DNA of 10,987 nucleotides from Acanthaster planci (GCF_001949145.1 NW_019091567.1:10881-21867), one strand, 5' to 3'; shown: positions 1 through 7,647, counted from the first letter of the stretch. Numbers and translations are program-made. Notes: generated by a model from the sequence alone, not told the origin.

Positions 1-238
1 TGTATATGGTAATTGGTCGTTGTGTGTAGCCCAGAAATGAAAAGACTGAACTCATAATCACCAGCTTCACAGTAGCCCCACTTTGAAAAGAGGCAACGGG
101 AATGTGGAAGCTTGAGTAGAGCCACATGCCACCGAACAATCAGCCTTTTCACTTTGCAGAGCACACTGGGCCACAAACCGAGAATTTTTGGTTTGGCAGG
201 TGGCCTTTGTGGCCAAGCGAGGCTGGAATTCTTGAAGT

Positions 239-325
239 CGGCTTTCGGAAAGAAATTCCGGAAAGAAGGCGTTAACTATCCTAAGATTTGGGTCATTCTA
301 GAAATTTGGGGCCCAAAAGTGTGAC
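239..325. repeat. Degenerate copy of a small CGGCTTT-ended repeat
   Basis: This stretch starts CGGCTTT and, after an unrelated insert that contains a repeated CGGAAAGAA word, carries the blocks CATTCT and CCCAAAAGTGTGAC. The same blocks in the same order occur at 3690-3746, which is a compact inverted-repeat element. The right inverted end is missing here, so this would be a truncated or expanded relative. The match was made by eye and is short. Confidence 0.35.
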
Positions 326-645
326 ATATTTGTTGTCTTGTTACATCTGACCTTTGTAACTTGGCATGTCTGGGAATATCATTGAAATTAATTTCAAACT
401 ACTTGTAAATATTTGTTTGGCAGGTAATTTGCATCATTTTTCACTCTGGGAGATCAAAGAATATATTTTAACCTTTCAAAATCATCTGCCAGATATGACA
501 GGGACACAGAAACCATTGGTCCCCAAATTTAAAGGATGTCCAATTTCTCAGAGACCTGTTTTTGTTAACTGCTTGCTACTATTTGATATGCTGTCACTGA
601 GTTGCCAATTGACTAGATACAAAGACTTCATTAATTACCAACAGA
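326..645. other. Upstream stretch with no supported gene
   Basis: An open frame at 366-653 on the plus strand has no recognisable domain and random-looking composition. The stretch ends in a plausible splice acceptor (ATTACCAACAG at 634-644) just before the candidate first coding exon. It may therefore be an intron in the 5' untranslated region, or simply the region just upstream of the gene. No clear TATA box was seen. Confidence 0.4.
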
Positions 646-706
646 ATGGCTGACTGGGATGGAGGGGAGAGCCAGAGGAGATTAGGGAGACATCACGAAG
701 CAACAG
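646..706 (+). CDS. Candidate first coding exon of the death-domain gene
   Basis: The ATG at 646-648 has A at -3 and G at +4, a strong initiation context, and opens with Met-Ala-Asp-Trp-Asp-Gly-Gly-Glu-Ser. The frame runs for 20 codons plus one base and ends at ACAG before GTGATG, a usable splice donor. That leaves phase 1, exactly what the first death-domain exon (acceptor at 1426) needs. The joined codon would be GGG, Gly. The short peptide is hydrophilic and Arg/His-rich, with no signal peptide or membrane segment, which fits a cytoplasmic adaptor. An acceptor-like CAG sits immediately before it, so a non-coding exon may lie further upstream. It has no homology signal of its own. The support is start context, phase and donor only. 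Confidence 0.45.
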
Positions 707-1426
707 GTGATGTGTGTTATTCAAGTGGAGTATTGTGAAACTAAATACTTGTACTAACTTTGCTAAAGAAAGTGTTTGTTATCCTTGCCAACTTAAGCCT
801 ATCATGATTCATGCATGCTGGCAAATTTATGGTTCCCTAAAATAAAAAAACAGAATTGCACTGAAATGAGTTTGTAAAGTATACTTCCAATTTTTCACCA
901 TCTGAAATTGAGTTTTTTGTTTTCAATTTCACATAAACTTACATTCATGTTAAATCTTCATGTAATTTTCTGTGATGGGCCACAAAGTTTCCTGTTCTAC
1001 ATTTACCTCAAACATGGAACTCATTTGAATCATGGAGGAGTACTGAAAGGACTTGTCAAATATGTGTACACAGGTATCCCATCCAATTGTCTTTGCGGTA
1101 ATTTAATTGGGTGACAGTGTTAGACCTTCACAAGACCACACAAGACCAGCGCAAGACCAACACAAGACCTTCAGTCGAAATTCAAGTCAATTCAAGTCAT
1201 TCAAATGAACTGCAACAAAAGCATTCCTTTGTCATTGTTCACCCAGTTACTTGTGACTGGTCTTGTGCATGGTCTTATGTCTGGTCTTGTGATGGTCTCG
1301 ACTACAACACTGTTGGATGACTTCATTGGTGTCATTAAAGAAAGTGAATTGGGCTGCATGTTTGTGAACATTGCTCATTTCAGTACAGATTTTATTTTAT
1401 AATGTCTGCCTTTCTTATTATAACAG
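707..1426 (+). other. Putative intron 1 of the death-domain gene, carrying a MITE
   Basis: This runs from the GTGATG donor to the acceptor TTATTATAACAG. It is AT-rich, with no convincing coding exon. Its main content is the foldback element at 1115-1312. The open frames at 908-1114, 1111-1320 and 1205-1402 overlap that element or lack any domain and are judged to be chance. Confidence 0.45.
1115..1312. mobile_element. hAT-type foldback MITE with 8-bp target duplication
   Basis: The left end reads CAGTGTTAGACC and the right end read inward is CAGTGTTGTAGTCGAGACC. Behind the ends, about 50-60 bp on each side are inverted copies of each other, built from ACAAGACC words every 10-13 bp. The 8 bp before the element are TTGGGTGA (1107-1114) and those after it TTGGATGA (1313-1320), matching at 7 of 8 positions. 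An 8-bp target duplication and CAGTGTT-like ends are hallmarks of the hAT superfamily. The element has no coding capacity and would have needed a transposase supplied in trans. It lies in an intron, so it should not disturb the coding frame. A related end is seen at 10279-10365. Confidence 0.75.
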
Positions 1427-1684
1427 GGCCACTGGATGATGACAGCCTCTACAGCATATCTACGCAGATTCATGCAGGTGAATGGAGGGGACTGGCAACA
1501 AGGCTTGGCTTCAGTGCTGCAGAAGTCTCCCACTTTCCAAGTGATCACTCCTTCACTGCAGAACAAATCAACCAGATGCTGGTCACCTGGAGAAACAGAC
1601 AACCTGTTCATGTCAATCAGACAGAAGCTCTCTGCAAAGCATTGAAGGAGGTTGGAAATGCACAACTAGCTGACAACTTGACAG
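1427..1684 (+). CDS. Death-domain exon 1
   Basis: This exon encodes a complete death domain (the six-helix fold that forms homotypic complexes in apoptosis and innate immune signalling, Pfam PF00531). Visible hallmarks are LDDDSLYSI in helix 1, the conserved EWRGLATRLGF block with its Trp, VSHF, QINQMLVTWRNRQP, and TEALCKALKEVG followed by ADNL at the end. It is preceded by TTATTATAACAG and followed by GTAAGT, a perfect donor. It is 258 bp, phase 1 at both borders, so it can be skipped, added or duplicated without breaking the frame. If the donor were not used, the frame would stop at TAG 1714-1716. Its product is about 60% identical (52 of 86 by hand count) to the exon at 3384-3641. The parent family member is not identifiable. 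The domain call is secure; a role in signalling is inferred from the family. Confidence 0.9.
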
Positions 1685-2435
1685 GTAAGTTACAGTGTGA
1701 TGGGAGAAAGCAATAGTTGTGTTATTTGGATGAGCTGAAGACTCTGTGTTCAATATTTATCTTTTTGTGAGATCCATAAAAAAGTTAGTAAGTGCAATCT
1801 TTAGGGAAGATGCCGTTTTTGTAAAATTTATATGACATAATCTTGATAGAACTCAGACTTGAAATTATCACCCAGGTTTGAAACAGCAAGTTTCTATTGA
1901 TATATTTTGTTAATTTGGATTTTTGTAGCTATCATTTTTCACCGTCCAAAAGGGAGACTTAACATTGCAAAGGCAAGATTGTGAAATTTGTATTTTTTGA
2001 AAGTACATAACTAATGAAATACATAACCCTCCTTCTGTTTAAACCGTCAAAAACAGTCCAAAATTCTTTCCACTTGATTTGCCCTAGTCACACAGACACA
2101 TATGGGGAATGTGACTGATTTTGACTGATTTTGACAACTGTGTCAAGAATGCATCTTTGCTTAGAAGGGAAAATAATGGGTTCATGCTTGAAGGAGGGAC
2201 ATTTGTTATAAAATCTCATTAAATCTTAAAACTATCCTAATGCAAAATTACATTGGAACTTTGAAGAAAAGGATATTAAATACTTTCTTTTCAGAAAGAT
2301 ATTTAGCAATCAATACATATAGTTGTATTTTTTATGAATAAAGAGCAGTTGGAAGACATGGTTGTTGAACATATTACAGTCACAAAGTTCTACTTGATAT
2401 TGTAATGTGTTTTGTTTTATTTGATACTGTATCAG
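1685..2435 (+). other. Putative intron 2, with a possible alternative 3' end
   Basis: This is AT-rich and non-coding by appearance. It contains one strong acceptor (TACTTTCTTTTCAG, ending at 2294) with no donor after it. The frame beyond that acceptor is open for 14 codons plus the split codon and stops at TAA 2339-2341, inside an AATAAA signal (2337-2342). This would make a compact alternative last exon if used. Otherwise I see nothing in it. Confidence 0.35.
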
Positions 2436-2501
2436 AGAATCAACCAAGTGCATGCAAGCAACCAACCACACAGAGGGCTGTCTTATGCTCACAGACACCA
2501 G
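2436..2501 (+). CDS. Candidate 22-codon linker exon
   Basis: A pyrimidine-rich acceptor (TTTGATACTGTATCAG) precedes 66 bp that end at CACCAG before the donor GTATGT. The length is a multiple of three. Read in phase 1, as both death-domain exons demand, it is open without stops. It encodes a polar Gln/Thr/Pro/Ser-rich peptide with two cysteines (NQPSACKQPTTQRAVLCSQTP). This composition suits a flexible linker between two folded domains. It would join by GAG (Glu) upstream and by a Gly codon downstream. There is no homology evidence, and short AG-to-GT segments can satisfy these tests by chance. Confidence 0.4.
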
Positions 2502-3034
2502 GTATGTGCACTAACCAATGTTTTAGGTATAATTTCTGAGTTACTTTTGCTAGAAAGGTCATTGCGAGAGCCTCACATTCTTCAGTAGGGGACTTAGTTG
2601 GAAAACAGGGTAAGTTGAAACATTCAGATTTTCTTCCACAGCTGGGATGAATTTTATGAAAAGCTGCTTCCTAGGGGTAGCCCTTAGCAAGAGCCATCCA
2701 CCATATTGCCAGCAGCACTAATGTATCGATACATGTAGTTCTTAATTGGGAAAGGAAACATTTCTTGGTTCCTGCCGTGCGACTTATTTTGGTACGTATG
2801 TGTGCATTCATTGGACTTTGGAAGGACTCAACTGTAACGTTACAGTCAATGATTATTTATGTTAAATGTGGAGTACATGGTAAGTTTTATGCAGTCTGAA
2901 TGTTGTATGTTGCAACATCGTGAGCCTTACAGGTAATTCTTAATTCTTTTTATTTCAAAAATTTCTATTGTGTACTGATTTACTGTCCAGCAAAGTGTTA
3001 AGTGGTTGAAAAAAAATAATTTATACTTTAACAG

Positions 3035-3088
3035 GTATGAGTTGCATGCATTATAAGACTATTGAACCATTTTGCCCCACATTCAAAG
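3035..3088 (+). CDS. Candidate 18-codon linker exon
   Basis: The acceptor TATACTTTAACAG is followed by 54 bp, then CAAAG and the donor GTAAAT. The length is a multiple of three and the phase-1 reading is open (GMSCMHYKTIEPFCPTFK). Exon phase matches its candidate neighbours on both sides. The peptide is less linker-like than the one at 2436-2501, with Met, Cys and aromatic residues, and the donor is weaker, so confidence is lower. It may be alternatively used or may be a chance match. Confidence 0.3.
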
Positions 3089-3383
3089 GTAAATAGATAT
3101 ATTTTGCTTTCTTTCACATTTTCCATACCCTCCCCTAAAAATAGGTTTCGTGACATAGAATATGGTCGGTATAAGGAAAGAGGCATCAGTTATTATGTGG
3201 AGGGGTGTAAGTGAGAAAACCATGATGAACTCACATGAATATTTAAACATGAATCTTTTCATTTATATTTGACATTTATACATTTGACATTCTTGATACA
3301 AAGGAGGCTGTTTGGGACCATTTACCATGTCCATTCTACAGTGCAAATAGATTAAGATTCCATTGTCGTTTTCTTCACAACAG

Positions 3384-3641
3384 GAGAGTTGGATGATAGC
3401 AGTCTGTATGACATAGCTGAACAGATTGATGCAAATGAATGGACAAGACTTGCTGCAAAGCTTGGCTTCAACCAAGCAAGAGTCTCTCACTTCAAGGACA
3501 ATCATTCCAGTGTTGTTGATCAGATCAATGGGATGCTGGTTGCATGGAGGAAGAAACAACCAGGTGATGTCAATCAGAGAGAAGCTCTCTGCAAAGCACT
3601 AAGGGAAGTTGGGGACATCAATCTTGCCGATAAGCTGAGTG
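3384..3641 (+). CDS. Death-domain exon 2
   Basis: This exon encodes a second complete death domain. It shows LDDSSLYDIAEQID, the EWTRLAAKLGF block, VSHFKDNH, DQINGMLVAWRKKQP, and REALCKALREVG ending ADKLSG. The acceptor is TTCTTCACAACAG and the donor GTGAGT. The exon is 258 bp with phase 1 on both sides, identical in length and phase to the exon at 1427-1684, which makes exon duplication the simplest origin. No gap is needed to align the two products. If the donor is ignored, the frame ends at TGA 3653-3655 with an AATAAA at 3671-3676, so this exon could also serve as the last one. The domain assignment is secure; partners and pathway are not deducible. Confidence 0.9.
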
Positions 3642-3670
3642 GTGAGTATACATGAACATGTTAAGAAAGG

Positions 3671-3676
3671 AATAAA
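3671..3676 (+). terminator. Possible poly(A) signal after death-domain exon 2
   Basis: The canonical hexamer AATAAA lies 16 bp after the stop that is reached if the 3641/3642 donor is not used. It could end a shorter transcript in which death-domain exon 2 is terminal. The alternative is splicing onward to 3903. Confidence 0.3.
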
Positions 3677-3689
3677 CTACAATGAACTC

Positions 3690-3746
3690 CGGCTTTGTGT
3701 ATTTTGGCATTCTCTGGACCCAAAAGTTGTGACTTAAGCAAAGCCG
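3690..3746. repeat. 57-bp inverted-repeat element with CGGCTTTG ends
   Basis: The left end CGGCTTTG (3690-3697) is the exact reverse complement of the right end CAAAGCCG (3739-3746). Inside it, TTTTGG and CCAAAA form a second inverted pair, so the whole could fold into a hairpin. Parts recur at 239-325. No target duplication is evident. It could be a very small MITE or a structured motif. Confidence 0.4.
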
Positions 3747-3902
3747 ACTTCTACTGTAAGTCCTCACTTTGCCAACTTACATGTACATGAAATGATGACC
3801 GACACAAACACACTTGTAAATGTATGCATGCAATTCGGTTGCAACACTCCAAATATCTAGTCCAAGACTCAATGAAAACATGCAACATGATTTCTGTTAC
3901 AG

Positions 3903-3931
3903 TGCTCCGAGTATTTGACATAGCGATGTAG
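3903..3931 (+). CDS. Candidate terminal coding exon
   Basis: The acceptor GATTTCTGTTACAG (ending 3902) follows death-domain exon 2 by about 260 bp. In phase 1 it adds a short tail, V-L-R-V-F-D-I-A-M, then stops at TAG 3929-3931. AATAAA hexamers occur about 170 bp further on in the run at 4090-4110. It fits the frame but has no homology support. The alternative is that the gene ends at 3653-3655, or continues to exons I cannot see. Confidence 0.25.
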
Positions 3932-4291
3932 CGAAGCGTAGCATTCCATCAGTCCAAACTGAGTGCCTACATGTACATGGACCAGAAAACGCTGAATTAT
4001 CCTGGCAACAACCCAACAGGAAATTATGCTCTACTAAACCACTGAAAAACATTTGAAATTCATGAAAGCTGGGCATAAAGAGGATAAAAAAAAATAATAA
4101 TAAAAATAAACTAGGCATAAAGAGGAATCTTGTTCTGTTTACTAACTCACTGTACTATTTCAGAAGTTTTTGATCATTCCAAGTTTTCAGAGGCTTGAAG
4201 TTTGGATTGTATTTTGAGTTGTTGCAGGGGTCACTGGCTCCCGGCCATTCCTTGGCTTTGTCACCTTTTTTAGCAGTAGAAACGAATGTTC
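3932..4291. other. Non-coding spacer, possible 3' UTR
   Basis: If the exon at 3903 is used, this would be its 3' untranslated region, with A-rich AATAATAATAAAAATAAA at 4093-4110. No coding signal is seen. The open frame on the minus strand at 3897-4118 is only low-complexity Phe/Leu. Confidence 0.3.
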
Positions 4292-4371
4292 GTCAAGTCG
4301 TCCCAAAGTAAAGTCATCCCTGGGTCAACTCGTTCCCGAGTCAACTCGTCCCCAAGTCAAGTTGTCCCCCG
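4292..4371. repeat. Five-copy 16-bp minisatellite
   Basis: Five consecutive 16-bp units begin at 4292, 4308, 4324, 4340 and 4356. The consensus is GTCAAGTCGTCCCCAA, with one to several mismatches per copy and no length change. Example units are GTCAACTCGTTCCCGA and GTCAACTCGTCCCCAA. Reading on either strand gives no domain. It is a regular short tandem array of unknown function. Confidence 0.85.
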
Positions 4372-5747
4372 TATAAAGAACTAAATTATAATCTTAGTGC
4401 GGCAATTCTTTGTGGGGGGGATATTTTGTTTCTTTTAATTTTTTACTGCAGCAATTAATTTTTTTGGAGGGGGGAATTTATTTATTTGGCGTTTTCGCAA
4501 TTTTGCGAAAAAGGCATTCTTTTTGTTCTTTTTTGTTTTGCTTCTTCTTCTTCCTTTTTCTTCTTCTGCTCAAAAGCCTGTTTGTTTTGTACACGTTTTT
4601 TCTACCGGTGACTTCAAACTAATTACACCAATGAACAACCCTTATGCATAGATGGTCCTAGAAACATGACGTCATGATGACATCATTTAATGATTTATTT
4701 TCGATTTTTAGATATTTATTTCAGCCCATTAACTTTGTACACCTTTTTGAGGCACTATTTTCGTACCTTAGTAATCATTGACTGTCGTCAAACTTGCAGC
4801 TAGTACTAACTATAAAGCAAAGATAATTCTGAAGTATTTACGTCATGATGACGTCATCACGTGATTCATTATTAAATTTTGAATATTTAAATGTTCCGTT
4901 TAATTTATAAAAATCCATATAAATTGACTCTGGACTCCCGCAACATTCTGTTTGCAGCAGGTGCCATGAAAAAATGTGGTCTTCAATTCATCTCGTGTGG
5001 GTCAAATCACGTGACCCCTCCTTCCGGTCAAAACCTAAAGTGGTCTTATTGTTTAAAAGTGGTAATAGGTATCAAGTTGTTTTCAACAGTGTTAGTCTGC
5101 TGAGGTATAGCATTTTTCAAATATCTACCGATGACATCACCTAATTGTCGAGTGCCCTCTAGCGACAGGTTAAAAATTAGAAAAATGCGTTTTTAATAGA
5201 TGTCTGTGAATAGATGTTTGTCCGAATTGCCTAAAAATTGATGTAGATGACTGACTTTACCCAATCAACACGTGTGTGAAGTTTGGGGCTTATCACGTCA
5301 TCACACCGGAAGTTTCTTTTATTCTTCAAAATTCGGTAAAAAAAATCAACCGTAAGAGATATAAGCGTGAATTGTCCACGAGATGACAGCTAAAACATTG
5401 GAGTCAGGTGCACGAAGTGCATGACTGGTGTACTTTTTCACACATGTGAAGCGCCGTCGACAAAAAAACCCTAAAATATAAATTGCCAACTCAAAAATCC
5501 AATTTGCATGCTGTGAATATGCTACTGTGTGTGTGTAGACACCCAATATCTGCCTGCAACATAGACGGCGCACAGTGCATAGGGCATTATCCTCGGGACT
5601 TGCCAAAATGACGACCACGTGCTGCCGAGAGCAGATCGTATGTATGGAATACCAAAAGGGACAAATGTGTAAGATATCTAATCTGTGCCTTTTCCACGAT
5701 AAGTATTATGTTTTGTGTTGTATATTGTATTGTACATGTCTTATAGG
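4372..5747. other. AT-rich spacer with TGACGTCA-like palindromes
   Basis: No gene is supported. The stretch holds two similar GCAATT to G-run blocks (4401-4424 and 4449-4482), a perfect hairpin (4492-4511), a pyrimidine-rich tract (about 4518-4600), and repeated TGACGTCA or TGATGACATCA words, for example at 4668-4685, 4840-4860 and 5129-5140. Open frames at 4410-4622, 4891-5103, 5346-5618 and 5575-5766 have no domain. The palindromic words resemble fragments of the array that follows, so this is probably eroded repeat DNA. Confidence 0.5.
4492..4511. repeat. Perfect 9-bp inverted repeat
   Basis: TTTTCGCAA and TTGCGAAAA are separated by two bases, a near-perfect palindrome. It could be the centre of a foldback element or a cruciform-prone site. 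Nothing around it fixes a function. Confidence 0.6.
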
Positions 5748-6240
5748 GTTGAAACCTTGCAGGTAGTTAGGAAGGGAAGGTTTACAAATGAAAATTGACC
5801 TCAGGTGATGACAATACCATCAGCAGACGAGTCACGTGACATTAAATGGTGCCTCATTTAAAATACTATATCTCCTGAAGTGTATATCCAAATTGGTTCA
5901 AATCTTGCAGATATCTTGAAAAGGGAGTGCTTGAGACAAATTTTGACCTCGTGTGATCATGACTTCATCAGGAGACAAGTCACATGACATTAAAGGTGCA
6001 CACTTCAAGGCCCTATATCTCCTGACGTAGCTGTCCGATCGGGTTCAAATCTTGCAGATATCTTGAAAAGGGAGTGCTTTAGAGGAAATTGACCTGACAT
6101 TAAACCTGCACTGTTTAAAGCCTAATATCTCCTGAAGTACATGTTCTATCAGGTTGAAACTTTGCAGATAACATAAAAGAGGGGTGTTATATACGAAAAA
6201 TGACTTGATGTGATGATGTCGTGGTTGTTTCAATGTACAA
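5748..6240. repeat. Degenerate tandem array of about 147-bp units
   Basis: Four units are marked by the anchor GTT(C/G)AAA..TTGCAG at 5748, 5896, 6043 and 6153. A second anchor, TATCTCCTGAAG or TATCTCCTGACG, lies at 5869, 6016 and 6126. Spacing is 148, 147 and 110 bp. The short unit lacks the segment from the CGTGTGATC word to CACAT that its neighbour carries (5948-5986), consistent with a deletion of about 37 bp. Each full unit also carries TCACGTGAC or TCACATGAC followed by ATTAAA. The array sits just 3' of the transposase gene. It looks like satellite-type or transposon-internal repeats; no protein is encoded. Confidence 0.8.
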
Positions 6241-6327
6241 AAGAATGCAAAAAAGCCCTCTGTTCTGTTGGCAAACAGACAGATAAGCTCTCGTTCTTTT
6301 ATTGGGAATTTTTTCTAATTAGTTTTG

Positions 6328-6346
6328 TTTATTTTTATTTATTTTT
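6328..6346 (-). terminator. Possible poly(A) signals for the transposase gene
   Basis: On the minus strand this A/T run contains several overlapping AATAAA hexamers, 37-55 bp beyond the last stop of the transposase frame (TAA at 6383-6385). The position is right for a cleavage signal, but the run is simple sequence, so it may be coincidental. Confidence 0.35.
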
Positions 6347-6382
6347 ATTTCAATTAATTATCATTTCTCAGACAGGACTGAA

Positions 6383-7121
6383 TTATTTCTTTTGAAAGTG
6401 TGTTGGCTCTGAAAAAAGCTGGTTGATTTGAAGATTCAGGCCTGGTTTTCCTACAGTGATGGTCCAGTGAGATGCTTGCATTTGGCAAGGAGACTGGACG
6501 TCTTGGTAGCACTCCCACAGCAGAAACAGCTGCCCCTGCTTTCTTCGAACGTTCTTCCTCTGACGACGGTGAAGCTTAGACTCCTTGACCAGGCGCATCT
6601 GCATCGTCACCAGAGCAGCTTCTTGGTGGAGGAGCTTGATGACAGTGTAGAAGTGATCTTGCTCCATCCTGCCCGGCCATTGAGACGCTGGTGCCAGCCC
6701 TCTTCATTATTATTCGTCCTGATGCTCCGCATAAAAACGGACCAGTTGGCTGTGCTCCAGGTAGGATGCTGCAGCCCTGTTGCGGAGATGTGTAGTCACA
6801 TAGCTGATGCAGTGGTGCTGAGGTAGCTCTCACTGCCAGCTGGTGGAAGGCCTCGGGGATGTGTTCTGCGGGTAGAAATGGCAGAGACATCAACTGCCTA
6901 ATGAAGTCGTTCACAGATGCATCTGTGGTGTAACCTCCCTGCAGGCCCAGCTCTTGAGACTTCCGCCAGACAGCCTGGGTCCAGTGGTAGAGACAGCCGT
7001 ACATGTGCATGTCACCAAAGACGGACCTCACTGCCTCCCAAACGGTGGATTCAAAGTCCACGACCACTTTGCAGAGACTGCTTGCGTGTAAAGGAAGCCG
7101 TCGCTGTAGGGCCCACAGCAC
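6383..7121 (-). pseudogene. MULE transposase, 3' exon
   Basis: The minus-strand acceptor CTATCCATTTCAG opens this exon at 7121 in phase 0 with VLWALQRRLP. It then carries the second catalytic Asp (VVVDFES), the Cys/His pair GCLYHWTQAVWRK, and LPAEHIPEAFHQLAVRA. Near 6800 the frame slips, after QLCDYTSP. The next conserved block, TWSTANWSVF then RTNNNEEGWHQRLN, is in another frame. A further slip near 6667 leads to QDHFYTVIKLLHQEA and the basic tail KESKLHRRQRKNVRRKQ. The blocks are in the order expected for the family. Plus-strand open frames over this exon, such as 6428-6826, are antisense shadows. Confidence 0.8.
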
Positions 7122-7163
7122 CTGAAATGGATAGAAAGTGAAAGAAAAATACACAAGAAAAGA

Positions 7164-7376
7164 ACTTGTTCAATTATTTATTCACCTACAACAAGGAAAC
7201 AAATCAAAAGAAAAATTGACTCAACAATCATTACCATTATTATCCATTAGGATAATTTAAAAAAGGAAAAGAGAAAAGAATTAACTTGTTTATTTAATTA
7301 ACTTGTTAATTATTTCTCCACCTGTAATAAGGATACCAATGAAAAGAGTAATTGGCTCAATAATATTACCATTATT
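7164..7376. repeat. Diverged tandem duplication inside the intron
   Basis: Copy A (7164-7242) and copy B (7301-7376) share ACTTGTT..AATTATTT, then CACCT, AATTGACTCAA or AATTGGCTCAA, and ATTACCATTATT, in the same order and spacing. The intervening segment is A-rich. Divergence suggests an old duplication. Confidence 0.6.
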
Positions 7377-7632
7377 CCCCTTTTAAAAGAATAATAATAC
7401 AGTAACGGCAACCTAAACAGGCCCAGCCGCCAGTAAGGGGAACTAACTATATTTCTATTAAGTTAAACAAAAAAACTCAGTGAGAATACAAGGAAGGAAA
7501 TTCAAATTATACCTTCAAACAATTGAATTTATTAATTTAATAGGCGCTTCTTAACCTATGACCAAAAAGGGGGGGCGAATTGCAAACTGAAACAGTCTGA
7601 ATGGTATAAAATAGTACCAGATGGGACCAACT

Positions 7633-7647
7633 ACGGTGAAACACCGT
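7633..7647. repeat. Perfect 6-bp-stem hairpin
   Basis: ACGGTG and CACCGT flank an AAA loop. The word GTGAAACACCG recurs at about 9460-9470, upstream of the same gene. Function is unknown. Confidence 0.5.

Noticed and set aside
366-653. 95-codon plus-strand open frame
   Set aside because: It shows no domain, has AT-rich random composition and runs into the candidate first exon in a different frame.
645-706. Treating 645-706 as a fully coding internal exon
   Set aside because: The length of 62 bp does not keep a phase-1 frame from an upstream exon. The ATG-initiated reading fits better.
1074-1097. 24-bp segment bounded by ACACAG and GTAATT
   Set aside because: It is too short, its donor is weak, and it lies only ten bases before the MITE target duplication, so chance is likelier than an exon.
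1375-1665. Minus-strand open frame of 96 codons
   Set aside because: It is the antisense shadow of death-domain exon 1; the one at 3263-3559 is the same over exon 2.
6428-6826. 132-codon plus-strand open frame
   Set aside because: It is antisense to the transposase 3' exon and shows no domain. The open frame at 6917-7141 is likewise a shadow.
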